A DNA stretch of 64,000 nucleotides, taken from Sweltsa coloradensis (lineage: Eukaryota > Arthropoda > Insecta > Plecoptera > Chloroperlidae). The position numbers and the translations under genes are program-made. Below, piece by piece: positions 11,982-23,784 of this stretch. The notes below the pieces were generated by a model. That model was not told where the DNA came from. It searched no databases and saw nothing but the letters and a program-made list of their open reading frames with translations. Location of the stretch: positions 124,001 through 188,000 of the forward strand of contig JAMZAV010003088.1 in NCBI GenBank assembly GCA_024449915.1, in the 5' to 3' direction. Every line of letters starts with the position of its first letter. The first letter of the stretch is position 1.

Positions 11982-12679
11982 CCAACTGAAAACTAAAAAA
12001 TTGTGAACTGTTCTAAAGATATTAAAAAATGACAGCTTATTGTTGCAAAACACATAAACCACTGCTTTTGTAGCGAAAGCACAGCGCGTAGGAAGTTTTG
12101 AAAGTTGGTGGGGGGGGGGGGGGGGTGGGGGGGGGCAAGTCCATTAGCAGATTTTGTGGCGGAAGCTGGGTTCTGGGGCTGCCCCAGACGTCGGAGGCTC
12201 TTTCAGCGAAATGTGATTTTTTTTTCACCAAAACACAATTATTTACAAATATTTTGTCATGTTATAAACTGCACTCGGACTCTGTAAACGATGGTTGGTA
12301 TCTGAGGTATCTGCGATCTAAAAACTAAAATGAATGAACGTGAAAGATGGCCCATTTAGTAAATTTCAACCTTATTTTTTATTGTAATGACGAAGCATAC
12401 AGGCAAACATATTTGTTTTACCAAGTTACTGCCGAATTCTGTAAGTGTCTGTGCATATTTACTACGGAAATTCTGGGATTAATATTAAACTCGCGTTAGT
12501 TCCCCCCTGCCACCCCCCCACCCACTCCACCGGTTCCTACGCCACTGACTACTCTGATATAGCCCAACGCATGATAAACCTAATGAACCTGCGCCTACGA
12601 TCTTTTTAGGGCATTTCTCTCGGGCTTATAAGTGTCCTCTCCTAGCACCTAGGGCGTGTCCGGCAGCAAACGTGTCAGG
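11982..12679. other. Non-coding, G-run and a reversed hAT-like end
   Basis: Contains a G-rich run at about 12,105-12,136. At 12,520-12,547 the sequence CACCGGTTCCTACGCCACTG resembles the right-hand end of CAGTGGCGTA-type elements seen elsewhere in the window. I could not define the matching left end. Confidence 0.35.
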
Positions 12680-12827
12680 GTCATCGCCGACCTACCGAGC
12701 ATAGGTAATCGCTTCTAAGACTCGGCTGAAAGCGCATGGGTTCGAATCTGGAGGATGGCAGTTGTGTGGGAAAGTGTAGTTACGTGGACAGCGCACGCCC
12801 CTCCCCTTTACCCCTCCCTGCGCTCGT

Positions 12828-12903
<76 letters not shown>

Positions 12904-12950
12904 AATAAAATAAATAAATAAATAAATAAATAAAAAATAAATAAATAGCT
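12680..12950 (+). mobile_element. SINE-like unit with CT microsatellite and A-rich tail
   Basis: GGGTTCGAATCTGG at about 12,738-12,752 is a good pol III B box. It is followed by a pyrimidine-rich body, a nearly pure CT tract (about 12,829-12,902) and an AAATA-type tail (12,903-12,948). Order and tail suggest a tRNA-derived SINE whose pyrimidine tract expanded. Long open frames across the CT tract are artefacts of the dinucleotide repeat. Confidence 0.45.
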
Positions 12951-13681
12951 AAATTGTGTTTATTGTTTATCATAATTTCAAATGTTTATGTTTTCAGTTA
13001 ATTATGTGTAATTTTCATCAGGCCAATTACTTTGTGTTCAAATTATCTATAATTTTCATTAGGCCTTCATTATCATTTGTATTATTATTAGTAGTAGTAT
13101 TAGGTTGGATGGAAGATAAGGCTTCACTAGCCTTAATCCCGCCTTAAAATAAAGACCTTTATCTATCTATCTATCTATCTCTCGTTCGCTCTCCCGCTGA
13201 AGCTAAAATGTGGAGCTTTTTTCAAAACGTATTTACGTCCACCTAGTGAAAAATGAGTTAGAGGTGGAATTATGTTCTTCAATTCTAGCATTATCATATG
13301 GCGAAAAGTATTTATTCTCAAAACGCGAAGTCAATTTCTACCAATGATAACTTAGTTTCGGGCGGTGACAGAAGGATTCCGACAGTACCCAGTAAATAAT
13401 AAATGAAACTGTGTACAGAAAACACAAAACAAAAAAATGTATTTAAACATACCACAAATGTTGATTTTCAAAATATAATAATGAATACAATATCTTAATT
13501 TTTTTTTAAATAATAAATTACTATTTCAAGCTACAAATCGGCATTCAATAAACCACTCCCTACTTAATTCTGTTAATAAAATGCAAATAAAACATGTTAT
13601 TGTTAATTTTTTTTAAACGCAAAAGTCATCATTTTTAAATTTTTTTAAATTAAAACTTACGGTGACATTTATAAATAATAA
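12951..13681. other. Unassigned, includes a retroposon-like tail
   Basis: At 13,120-13,182 the sequence GGAAGATAAGGCTTCACTAG, then AATAAAGACC and five ATCT units, looks like the 3' end of a non-LTR element or SINE. The rest is AT-rich with no recognisable gene. Confidence 0.35.
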
Positions 13682-14165
13682 ATAAATAAATAAATAAATA
13701 AATTTTATTTAGAGTCTACCCACTCAGTTATATAACTGATTTTCAGTGGGGGACTTTAAATCAAAGCGACCAAGCCAACCCTGCACTTGCGAACTTTGAA
13801 CTTCTTTATCAATATTTATTGGTGATATTTCGATTTTTTTTCAAAAATCTTTTTCATACTGAACGTTTTTGAATGAAAAGATTTTTTAATAAAAATCGAA
13901 ATATCACTTTTAAATTAATATTGATAAAGAACAGTGATATGTCCAGTAACACTTATTTAAAAAATCAATACCTTTTCTACAAGTTTCTTTTATCTAACTT
14001 TGAATTTATTATGTGCCTCCTTGATAGGACTGCTCCAAAGTCATCGTTTGATGGACTTAGTCCAAATTAGAAGTTTAAAAACTTCTGCCCATAGCGGGAA
14101 TCGAGCCCCGGACCTTCTGTAATGGAAGCGACGGTAACCACAAGACCCAACAAGCCGCGCCGTTT
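13682..14165 (-). mobile_element. tRNA-headed SINE, family S (copy S1), interrupted
   Basis: On the minus strand the tRNA-like head (about 14,093-14,165) carries GGGGCTCGATTCCCGCTATG. The body follows with the TGGAGCAGTCCTA.CAAGGA block, then AAAGTCCCCCACTGAAAATC and TAGACTCTAAATAAA with a TTTA tail. It is the same family as 41,955-42,363, 43,732-44,012 and 63,520-63,830. A foldback insertion (13,802-13,931) replaces part of the body. Confidence 0.65.
13802..13931. repeat. Foldback (hairpin) insertion inside SINE S1
   Basis: CTTTATCAATATTTATTGGT at the left pairs with the ATTAATATTGATAAAG end at the right, and GATATTTCGATTTTT pairs with AAAAATCGAAATATC. The arms are about 55 bp around a spacer of about 20 bp. 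Outside it, SINE family S sequence resumes within about 75 bp. Confidence 0.65.
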
Positions 14166-14366
14166 CCGTTCGTTGTATCACAAGGCTGGTTCGAACTGTG
14201 GTTGTCCGTACGTTCAACATCAGGCAGATTAGTATGTAACGCGCCAATCATTAACCAGAGTCGAGTATTGTCGTATCGGTTCGAGTACATAAACATTGAT
14301 GTGGAAAATAAACTTTAAATATTTGGGTTATTTCTCGATTTGGTTAGTGGGGAAGGTGTAATTGTT

Positions 14367-14515
14367 ATTATTTAGTACAATTCAGAAATTAAAAAAAAGC
14401 CCGCCCAACTGGGATTCGAATCACGGGTCTCCCGCCTGCCTGGAATGCGGGAGACCCGTGGTTCGAATCCCGGTTGGGGCGGACTTTTGTAATTTCTGAA
14501 TTGTAGTAAATAATA
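14367..14515. repeat. Palindrome built on a tRNA-Gly-like anticodon arm
   Basis: Two arms of about 68 bp (14,367-14,434 and 14,447-14,515) are near-perfect reverse complements around the loop CTGCCTGGAAT. Each arm holds a B box (GGTTCGAATCCC or GGATTCGAAT on the other strand). The centre, CCCGCCTGCC...GCGGGAG, resembles the anticodon stem-loop of tRNA-Gly(GCC). It reads as two tRNA 3' halves joined head to head, not a functional tRNA. Confidence 0.65.
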
Positions 14516-14699
14516 ATAATATTTGGGTTAGTTCTGATATGATGGCACAGATAACTTATTTGTGTCTAGCTCTAGGAAGTAGGGGTCAGAACTTGAACGG
14601 CGCGTGGGTTCAAATTCCACATAAATAATTAATGTTTTCGTCTAGTTGTCCAATCGAATCACGGCAAATGATTACGCATTAGTATCCGTTACCAGGAAA

Positions 14700-15080
14700 C
14701 AAGTTTGAGCGTGTGATTCCGTCGGTACCGAGATGTAGAGATAAGCTACATCGAGCGCACGCGAAACACGCTTCTAACACAGCGAACAACATCGCTGTGA
14801 AGTTTGAAACGGCGCCGCGTCAGCTTTTATACGAATATCCGACACTCCCCCTTGTTCTATTCTCGATTCAACGCCCTCGGCCAGAGTCCGCTTCCCCTCC
14901 CGCGCCTGCCAGCGCTCGGCTAGCCGAACGCGCGACCCGAACACCCGAGCGGCGAGGTCGTATCCCTCCGCGCCGTTATTCGATATCTTCTCCTCTCTGA
15001 GCCATCACCGGCTCGCGTTGCGTCAGTCTTCCACGAACGTTCGATCTATGAACATTGCCACGTGTTAGCGGCTAGACAGC
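14700..15080 (+). promoter_or_regulatory. CpG-rich promoter-like region
   Basis: This is one of the few CpG-dense stretches in the window, with many CG dinucleotides from about 14,740 to 15,060 in otherwise AT-rich DNA. A TATA-like TTTTATAC lies near 14,825. It ends directly at an ATG in a strong context followed by a splice donor (15,081-15,104). Promoter function is inferred from composition and position only. Confidence 0.35.
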
Positions 15081-15104
15081 ATGGATCCGATACCTAGAAT
15101 AATG
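15081..15104 (+). CDS. Candidate first coding exon (8 codons)
   Basis: ATG at 15,081 has A at -3 and G at +4, a strong animal start context. The frame runs eight codons (MDPIPRIM) to AATG followed by GTAAGG at 15,105, a good 5' splice donor. It lies at the 3' edge of a CpG-rich segment and is followed by at least 2.3 kb of intron-like sequence. No downstream exon was recognised, so the gene cannot be identified. Confidence 0.3.
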
Positions 15105-17427
15105 GTAAGGCAATTAATTTTACTTTTTCATGATCATGTTTCCAACTGTAATAATACTGTGTACAACATGTTTTATTATTTTTATATGTAAAAAAAAAAA
15201 TCATATTCTGTGTGCAACAATTTTTATTCTGTGAACAAAATTAACCTCAACTGACCTTCAACAATTTATTGTCATGAGTCATGACCCATTGGTATTGCAG
15301 AGTTTCTAGACATCTAATATTGTTGTAGGCCTATTTCAGTAGTAATTTTGCTTTGTGCATAAAAATAAAAATTGATTAGTGAGTTGGTCCAATTAAAAAA
15401 TTACCCCATTGACTTTAAAGTGACTTTCAGGCACAAAGAAAAACCTTTTAACCATTTCAATTGACTGTTAAACCATGGGTTTTAGCCCTGTGACAGTGTA
15501 ATTATTTTAATTGTCTAGTGTTGTCATTAGGAAAGAATAATTTTGAGAATGATATTGATTTATTTATTTTTCATTGTTAAAAGACAATGAATTATCGACC
15601 TGCTCCCATTGTTGGGAAGAGACTTGTGTGCCAGACCGAAAATGCGGGATCGAGCAACTAGATCACAGCACTAGAGTAAGCCTAGGCCTAAACTATTTTG
15701 TGGATACAGCACATTCTATGCATGCACACTACAACAGCTGTTCTGTGCACGTGCATGTCACAGACGTAAACATAATATTATTCGTAGGCCTATTTGTTTA
15801 AGTATGCATAGGCCTACCTGGAATAGAACCAAAGCCTAGGCATGTTAGCAATAGTATAATATGCTACTGGCAGTCTTAAAAGTAATGAGTAATGACATTA
15901 CTTACTAGTTCCCTGATAAAAGTAATGAAAAATGAATAAAGTTACTAATAACATAAAATACTGAAAGTAATTAGGCCCCTACTTTACTTTTCTTTTAAAA
16001 AAGTAATGACGTTACTTTTGTATCCTAATTAGTTTTGCGATGTTATCTCTGGCATAGGCCTACATGGATAAGGAATTCAAGTTTCATCAAATAAAATAAA
16101 CCCATCAGATTCCGGTTAGGGTAGGCTAGGTACTTTGTCTCCAACATGGGTTGGGGTTGCACAGCCGGCAATGCCGTATGGTTAGGTTCAGTAGCTCCCT
16201 CAACTCCCTCTGTTGATGTAGTAGGCTTTGGCTTGGGCCAAAAAGAATGCAGCAGGCATCGTAGTAGGCTTACTACAAACTAGCCTAGTACTAGGGTCAG
16301 AACTAGACATTATGCCTTTGGGCCTAGTAGGCAAAGATAGCACCAAAGATGACGAATAAATAAATTATGTTCGATTAAATTAATATCCTACGATGAATAA
16401 AAAAGTCACAATAACAAGGTTACTCAAGCATGTAGGCCTAATTTGGTAGTCTAGGGCTCACCTAAGTCTAGGCTTAATATGTCACAATAGGCCTAATAAG
16501 TTCACTTGCACGGAAATTGGTAGTGTAGGGCCTATTGTAGGCCTACAAAACCTTTAATGTTTCTATTTAAAAAATAAAGGACTTTCAACAGAAAAGGCGT
16601 AACGTAGATTTGATATTTTATTGAAAACAAAATACAAAAAACCTAGATATACAAAAAACCTACAAAACCTTTAACGTTTCATTTTAAATATTCATATAGG
16701 AAGGTCTTCAACAGAAAAAGAGTTTTGCATAAATAAACACCTAACGGAGATTTCAACCGGCGACCTTTCGCATAGAAACTGGAAAGCACTAACCACTCAG
16801 CCACACGGCCTCTGATGTACGGTGGTATCATCGATGGTCATACTCAGTGCGTGGTCGCGACGCTAAGTAGGCCTACACACTGCGAATGTAAGACTAATTT
16901 GAAGAAATTCTTACATGAGAACGTAAGACTAATTTGAAGTAATTATTATGTTTGAACTTAAGATTATCCACTGCCTTAAAATAAAGTAGAGTAGATGCAA
17001 AATAAGAAAAGGACCTACTAGATTAGGGTAAAAATGTACAAAACAAATAGGCCCAGTTAAACAGGTAGGCATCCTAGAGAAGAAAGGATAAGTAGAGATA
17101 AAGCAATAATTGATATTGATATTGTGAAAAGAATAGCTGCTGCTGATGGCACAGAAAACAGCAATGATGTACAGCAGTACGTATCTAATGTAGGTAGGCC
17201 TACATGCACAATCCAAGGAAGGTGTAAAGCACATATATAAACTAGGGCTGCTTAGAAGTGTGTTGTATCATTTCGGCTAAGGGCAATTTAAAACAATTGA
17301 AGTGCCAGTTTGTGGTTAAACTCATAGGCCTAGATATTTATAAAGATTTCAACAAAGAAATAAACTAACTGCAAATATTTACATGGACAGGTAGTCATTA
17401 GAGTTAAAGCTGTTTGCTGTAAGATAT
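15105..17427. other. Intron-like sequence rich in TAGGCCTA
   Basis: Good-quality sequence without a recognisable exon. The palindrome TAGGCCTA and its sub-words (GTAGGCCTA, TAGGCCTAC) recur many times between 15,325 and 17,340. Two diverged copies of a unit starting CTACAAAACCTTTAAYGT lie at about 16,541-16,600 and 16,669-16,720, with a third at about 20,163. Confidence 0.45.
16740..16816 (-). repeat. tRNA-like SINE head or tRNA pseudogene
   Basis: On the minus strand GGCCGTGTGGCTGAGTGGTT is an excellent A-box region of the tRNA-Leu/Ser type, and CCGGTTGAAATCTCCG is a degenerate B box. The arms do not close into a full cloverleaf and the B box has lost its TTCGA core. It is most likely the head of an old SINE or a tRNA pseudogene. 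Confidence 0.5.
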
Positions 17428-19070
17428 AGGGATGGGATAGTGTACACATGTACACGTTTTAATGCGATTACACGTTTACTGTTTCAACGAAAATAATAAA
17501 CGTGTGTGCGTGTCCCTATGCTGTGTGCGGCCGGGCGGGCCGGCCTTGCCTCACGAGAGAGGAGCGAGCCGAGCCTGTCTTGATAGCTCTGTCTTCAGAC
17601 TGACGCGGCGCACTGCGCAGAAGGCGTATAGTGAAACAAAGTGCTATCTCTACAGCTCTCCGTGTGGGTCGGACTGACGCGTCGCGTCTTGCATCATCAC
17701 ACGGAACTCGGGACTGCGCAGAGACGTACTTACCAGACTCGATCGCCGAGGGGTTGACAACTCGGCATTTTAGTGTACACTGATTTTTTGATTTCGAAAT
17801 CAAAATTGATTTTTTTGATTTTGTGATTTTTTAAGATTTTTTATTTTCGTGATTTTTTTATGATTTTGGTGATTTTTTTTTATTTTTCGACTTTGCCTTG
17901 ATTTTTCCTTGATTTTTTTATTTCGGTGATTATTCTTGATTTTTTTGTAATTTTTATGATTTTTGATTTTTTGATTTGATTTTTTTGATTTTTTTTGATT
18001 TTTTTTATCTCAAATGATTTTTTTGATTCGGTGATTTGTTGATGATTCGTTAGTTAGTAGTAAGTTAGTGGTGTTCGCAGATGGTTCTTCAACCCCATCT
18101 ACATCTTCATTTGTCTTCATCGTGAGCAAGAAAACAGCAAACCACCTCCACAGCAAAATGCCCGTGCACTAATGAAGGCTGCCCTCAGACTGTCCGATAC
18201 AGCAATCCGCAAAAATCGCAGTAGAAGTCGAAATCGCGGCAGAAACAAAGGCACGTGTGTTACTGTAGCGAGAAGGGTTGCGCGTGTACAATGGCCCGCG
18301 CACTGGCCTTGGCAGTGGAATCATATTATCCAGCCGTGTACGCCGCCAAACATTGTATCGCCGCCGTTGTAGTTCAAATATACTCACATAAACGCAAATG
18401 TGGCTCCTTTGATCTCGACTTCGATCCAACACGAATGCCGCATGTTTTGTCAATCTCCGTGATTTTTAGATTGTTATCGATGTTTTATTTGGTTTCGTGA
18501 TTTCCGATGATTTTTTTACCATTCAATTTGCTGTGATTTTTCTGATTTTATTTTTTAATCATCATGATTTTTTGTGATTTTTTTAAATTTCACTGATCTA
18601 TATTGATTTCCGTGATTTTTAGATTTTTATCCTGATTTTTGGGATTTTTTTTGCGACTTTTGATTTTTGTTTTGATTTCGTGATTCTTTTTTATCGTTTT
18701 GATTTTTGTGTGATTTTTTAAAAATCATGATTTTTTTTAAACATTGAATGATTTTTGTGATTTTTTTGTGATTTTTTATGATTTTTTGTGATTTTTTGAT
18801 GATATTTTTATTTTTGTTCACCATATTGATTTTTTGAATTTTTATTGATTTTTTTAAAACATTTTTTCCTAAGTGTACACTGATTTTTTTGGTCGTTAAC
18901 CCCTCGTCGATCGCTACCAGTGACCGTGAATAGGCGCTACACCAATAAAATAGATCGCGTACTGTAAATCTATTTTTTTTGAAAGTGGCAAACATAACAA
19001 TGTGTACGTGTACACGCGCTGACAGCCAAGAGTGTGACGTTAGGAAAGTACACGCTTTTGCCCATCCCTA
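17428..19070. mobile_element. hAT-like TIR shell containing a family G element
   Basis: The left end reads AGGGATGGG (17,428 on) and the right end CCCATCCCTA (19,061-19,070), with GTGTAC-rich subterminal sequence on both sides. Flanks are TAAGATAT and GAAGATAT, an imperfect 8-bp duplication. TAGGGATGGG-type ends are common in hAT elements. No transposase frame is visible; much of the interior is family G (17,740-18,912). Confidence 0.4.
17740..18912. mobile_element. Family G TIR element with GATTTTT-rich interior (copy G1)
   Basis: Terminal inverted repeats are CGATCGCCGAGGGGTTGAC on the left and, reverse complemented, GCGATCGACGAGGGGTTAAC on the right. Just inside each end is GTGTACACTGATTTTTT. 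The flanking interior is a long run of imperfect GATTTTT/GTGATTTTT units, with a unique GC-richer core at about 18,030-18,480. The lysine-rich minus-strand frame across the tract is low complexity and not a gene. A second copy lies at 39,553-41,647. Confidence 0.6.
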
Positions 19071-19970
19071 GAAGATATGATTTCAACTTCCCGGTATATT
19101 TGAAGGAGGGCGGGGGGGAAAGGTTTTGTGTGGTCAGGGGCTTTTTGAGAGGGGGGAAGCTAGATACCTTTTATATTCAGGGATTGTGCAAAGAGGTGAT
19201 TTTGTGGGACGGCCTATGTAGGGAAAGGTGGCTGTCTTGTTAGGGAGTTTAGGTTAGCCAACACAAACCACGCTCTAGAAAAATGACGGAAGGTTCTCCT
19301 TTTTAAAAGCTTTTTGGTAATAGACTACATTGTTGAAGTTAAGATTTTTTTTTCAATTTCGTCGCAACTAGTTGTGAAAACGGGGGAACTTCATAGCCTG
19401 CTTCTTGTATCTTTAAAAAACGAACGTAAAGCGTTAGAAACAAAAAAAATATGTGAAATGTAAGGCATTACTGTTCCCGTTACGATAAAAATTTAAAAAC
19501 GGCGTTAAAAAGTTCCGTAATGTAATTTTTACTGTGACGGTTACTGTACTTGCTTTACGTAACTACCCGAGCTGCCTTGGATTGCTGGAAGTTTGGAGTT
19601 AAGGGCTACACTCCAAAATTTGGTACATAGGAGGTCAAAAAAAATTTTGATTAATTTGGTAGCCTAGTTTCTCTGCCACTTTTTCAACAGGTGTAGGCGG
19701 GGGTCTATGTAAGCTAATGTGTACTTAGGCCTAGAGGTTACTACAAAAATCTCAGTTGTGCACTAAAACTTCCGTAAAACTCAGAACACTTTAATTTAAA
19801 ATTACAACATTTTTACTTGAAGTGGGCTAGGTTTGTTTTTTCTAAAAACTGAGAAAACACAATGTTATTACTTTTCTTTGACTTGGGCTAAAATGCTAGA
19901 GAGTTTTGCTCTGAAGCGAAAAAACGAGACTGAGCCTCTACATTTCACTTAAAGTCGCAAAGGAATAAAC

Positions 19971-20487
19971 GTATTTGTTCATTAACGGGACCCCCTCCAA
20001 AAACGTAAAAATTAGTAAAAACATTTTTAGAAAATCATTACTACTACATCATAAAATCTGAGTGATAGGGGGTCGGAAAAACACAATTTTTTTCGAAAAA
20101 GCCTCAAACATCCTTTCCGGTACAAACTTTGTGCCAAAGTGCACACCTACCCCAAAATACTTCCCTACAAAACCTTTAATGTCGTATTTTAAATAAAAAG
20201 GACTGCAATGGGAAAATCTTTCGTTTAAAATAGCGACTTTAAAGGTTTTGAAGGTTCATTTGGTGCCCGTAAACGTAAATGTCAGCTGCAGGGCAGTGCT
20301 CTCATGTAGGCCTCGCGTTCCAATGGACGAACTCGCCTGAGCCCCGTTAAACGTGTGAGTAAGTTCACTGTCAGGTCAAATTAACCCCTCGAAAGTTTAT
20401 TATTATTGAAAACAGAAAAAAGTTTAAAAAACAACAATGGGGAAAAATTAAAAAAAAATTGGGGGGGGCCCCGTTAATGAACAATAC
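19971..20487. mobile_element. Possible short TIR element
   Basis: GTATTTGTTCATTAACGGGA at 19,971 is matched in reverse complement by CCCGTTAATGAACAATAC near 20,470-20,487, with C/G runs just inside both ends. No duplication could be read, because consensus quality is poor. Confidence 0.35.
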
Positions 20488-23400
20488 CAAATAAACTTAG
20501 GTAATGAAAAAGTAAAGAAACCCCTTCTACCCATTTTAACTACTTATTTAAACTACTACGATAACTATTTTCAGGGCCTATGTAGCAGGGGGCCATGCTA
20601 GAGTCCCGGGATTTTTTTCGGTTTTACTTTTACTTCGTGGGCCTAATGTTATTTAATTTGTGCATAAAAAACCTTTGGGATTTGCAAGCCCCCAAGGGCC
20701 CCCCTGGAACACCCAAGTCTAGGAAATACCACATGATATATACATTTTTTTAAAATGGGGCCAACTTACCCCTTTACAAATTGTTATGCATGCTGGACGT
20801 TTGAAATTAAAAAAAGTACCAGCCTACTAGTTGAGGTGATTTTTTTTTTTATTTGATTTCGTTCTTTTTCTATGGGCCCACATTGTTTTATACAATTCAT
20901 CAGTTTTGTGATAGGATTGATCTCTTTTCTTCCTGTTTAGGTTTGGATAGACATTTTATGCATACACTTCAAATTGAAAAAAAAGTAATAAAAGGTCGGG
21001 GCTACTTGGTGATCATAAATGCGAGATAACCAAAAAAACCTGGTTCTACTACAGTTTTTTTATCACTGCCACTCTAGGAGAATTTTTGATTTTGTGGTTC
21101 ATTGTTGATAAGAGAGCGTATTAAGGGTGATTTTTCCCCCTCTACGTTTTTGTATGGCAAACGAAGTAGGCTAAGGAAAAAAGGGTTAGGGCAGAGACTT
21201 CAAAAAACTACGCCTCTGTACGCGGTTTTTAATTTTGTATGGCTAGAAAGTTCCCCTTTTCAATGCTTAAAACAAATCCTACTTTTTAATAATGACTAGG
21301 CCTTCTTTTCAGCCTCCTTTTGTAAAAACGACCTATTTATTTTAAAATTTTTGGGTAAAAAAATTTATCTTGCCCTTTTTAATGATTTTTGGGCTTCATT
21401 CTGAGTTGATGCATCTCTAGGTGAAAACAAGCTATAGATACGATACAGCACTATTTGAATTCTTTCTTTAAGAGCATGCCTTATTTAAGGGGAAAAAATT
21501 TATGTTTTTTTTGTTTGACATGTTAAAAAGTCCATGAAATAACTAATGTCCCATTGCAGAACCCAAATTACGTGCTGTTATTGTAAATTGTATGGGGATT
21601 GAACGGACTAGAACGGGGTTTTTTCATAATAGCCGTGCTATAGGGCCCAAGTTTTAGCCACCCAAAAAATGGTTGCGCTTAAAACCCAAAGGATTCAGGG
21701 AAACAGGAGTTTTACAATCTCCTTTTTTTTAAAGGAAGGACCTATTGAGGCAAAACGTTTTTTAAAGCTAAATGAAAATTGCTGCAAAATTGTATTCCAA
21801 CATAAATCCAATATAAAAGCCCAGATATTTCAACAGATTTTATCTTTTTTTTGTTAATTTTTAAATTTTTCCTTCACCTTTTTAAACTTATTTTTACAAC
21901 AAAAAAATGGTGTGTATGCCAGGGGGGGACTTTTTTTTTTTTTTTTTTGAGGGGGGGGGGGGGTGGGACAATCCCCACCCCCTTTAAAAATTTTCTCGAT
22001 TTCCTTTTTTCCCCAATTAACAACCCCCAGTTGGATCATCCTTTTTAAAGGGACAAATTTTTACCAAAATCCTCAAATGAATTTTTTGGAAAAATATGTA
22101 TTTTAAAAGGTAGTACATACAACGTTGGTCTTGTGATGCTTTTTAAAAAAAAGCACGATTTTTTTAAAAATTCCCTTTAAGGAAATTTTTGGGAATTTTT
22201 TGGAACGCCATGGCACTAGAGCCCCCCGTCCCCAAACCTCGTGACACTCCTGGAACTTTTCGCATACCATATTCTGTGATGCGTGCGTTTTTTTGCCCCG
22301 ATTTTTTTTGATTGGGTATTGTTAACGTCTCTATTTTTGCAACTGGCTAATCGAGCGAAGGGAGGGACGTAAAAAGAGACGGGGGGGACAAGGGGGGCGG
22401 CAGGCCTTGCTGGTCAGAACCACCCCAAGCGTAGGGGAGGGGAGGGGTTCCCTATGTTGTGGTCGTCCGTCGTGACATCATCCCTCCGTGTTTCATTTTT
22501 CGGCCGTCGGGGGGGGTAGCAAAGGGAAGGGGGAAAAACGACGTCCAGAGCCGCCATTTGTTTTTAGGAGAAAAAAATCCCCTAATCAATGGCCAAACCA
22601 CGAGAAGGTTTCAGTTTGGGAAATTTTATGGCCCCGAGCCAAAAGTTAAGCCCCCAACAGAGTATTGTTTCTTAGTGAGACAAAATATTATAAATTGAGT
22701 CAGGCAGATGATGACATCGAGCGAGAGGACATTCTAGTGAGGCGCAGAAAAGAACCCCTTTTGGGAGCATAGGGGGCACAAAAGGGATTTCCCCCCCCCC
22801 TTTTTTCAAGTACCCGCAGCTGGGGCTGGCCACAAAGTAGTCCCCCAAACGATGGTAGAGGGGTGGGGTACCCCGCCACTCCCCCCCCTTTCGGCCTCAG
22901 ACTGACCGGGTGCGGTCAACGCGCCCAGAAAGGTTGCGCGCTGGAAGAGTGCCGGGAATGGTATTGGGGGGAAATCAGATGGATGGTGACCAGACTGCGC
23001 ATTGCGTCATGTCTATTTTTGGGCTTATTTTGGCGCAAGTTTCGGGGTAGACTGTAAAGTGTGGGAAATAAATTTTTCCACAGACGATTTTTTTTTATGG
23101 ATGAAACATAAAAAAAGCGAAACGCATTTTTTACCCCAGAAAAAAAGTGTTTTTTGATTTGGACTATAATTTAAACGACTACTTACGATATACAGCGTGC
23201 CCTTTAAAAGTAGATGAAGACCCGGGTTTTCTAACCGGGGGCCGACGTTAAAATAAGCCCCCCCCAAAAAAATCCCAAGCACACCTATATATAAAAAAAA
23301 TGGGGAAAAACAAAAATTTAAAAAACACAGAAACAAAATCAAATGAAATCAAGTAGGGGAACTAAAAAAAAAATAAAACATCAAAATAAATCAGGAAATA

Positions 23401-23784
23401 AAATGCAAAAAAAAAAAATATTTATCTTTACATTTTCGCGAAAAAAAAAGTTTTTAAGCCCCCCTTTTTTTTATCTTCACACTTTCATTTAATGACCCCG
23501 GACTTCCCCCTGGTAACATACAAAATGCTTTTTAAAAACCTGGACCCCCGGGACTCCCCCAAGCACTTTTAGAAAATGATGTCCCAATTTGAGCCCCTGT
23601 TCGTGGCTTTCTATCACGAAGTTCGTTCGTGTTGTACAAAAAATAATTTCGCTTTTTTATTTTATTAATTATTATTATATTATTTTATTATTGTTTTTGG
23701 GGGTTTGTTATTTTTGTTATATTTTTAATAAAGGTTTTTAAAAAAAAGCCCCCAAAAGGACTTTTTTTTGTTATAAAAATGTCG

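Noticed and set aside
12692..12973. Frames with Arg-Glu or Ser-Leu repeats on both strands
   Set aside because: They are translations of the CT dinucleotide microsatellite.
17515..17745. GC-rich block with a minus-strand GTAAGT donor as a second gene start
   Set aside because: It lies inside the hAT-like shell next to the family G terminus and lacks a convincing start codon before the donor.
18627..18995. 122-codon Lys/Asn-rich frame on the minus strand
   Set aside because: It is a by-product of the GATTTTT-rich tract of family G; there is no domain and a similar bias occurs in other frames.
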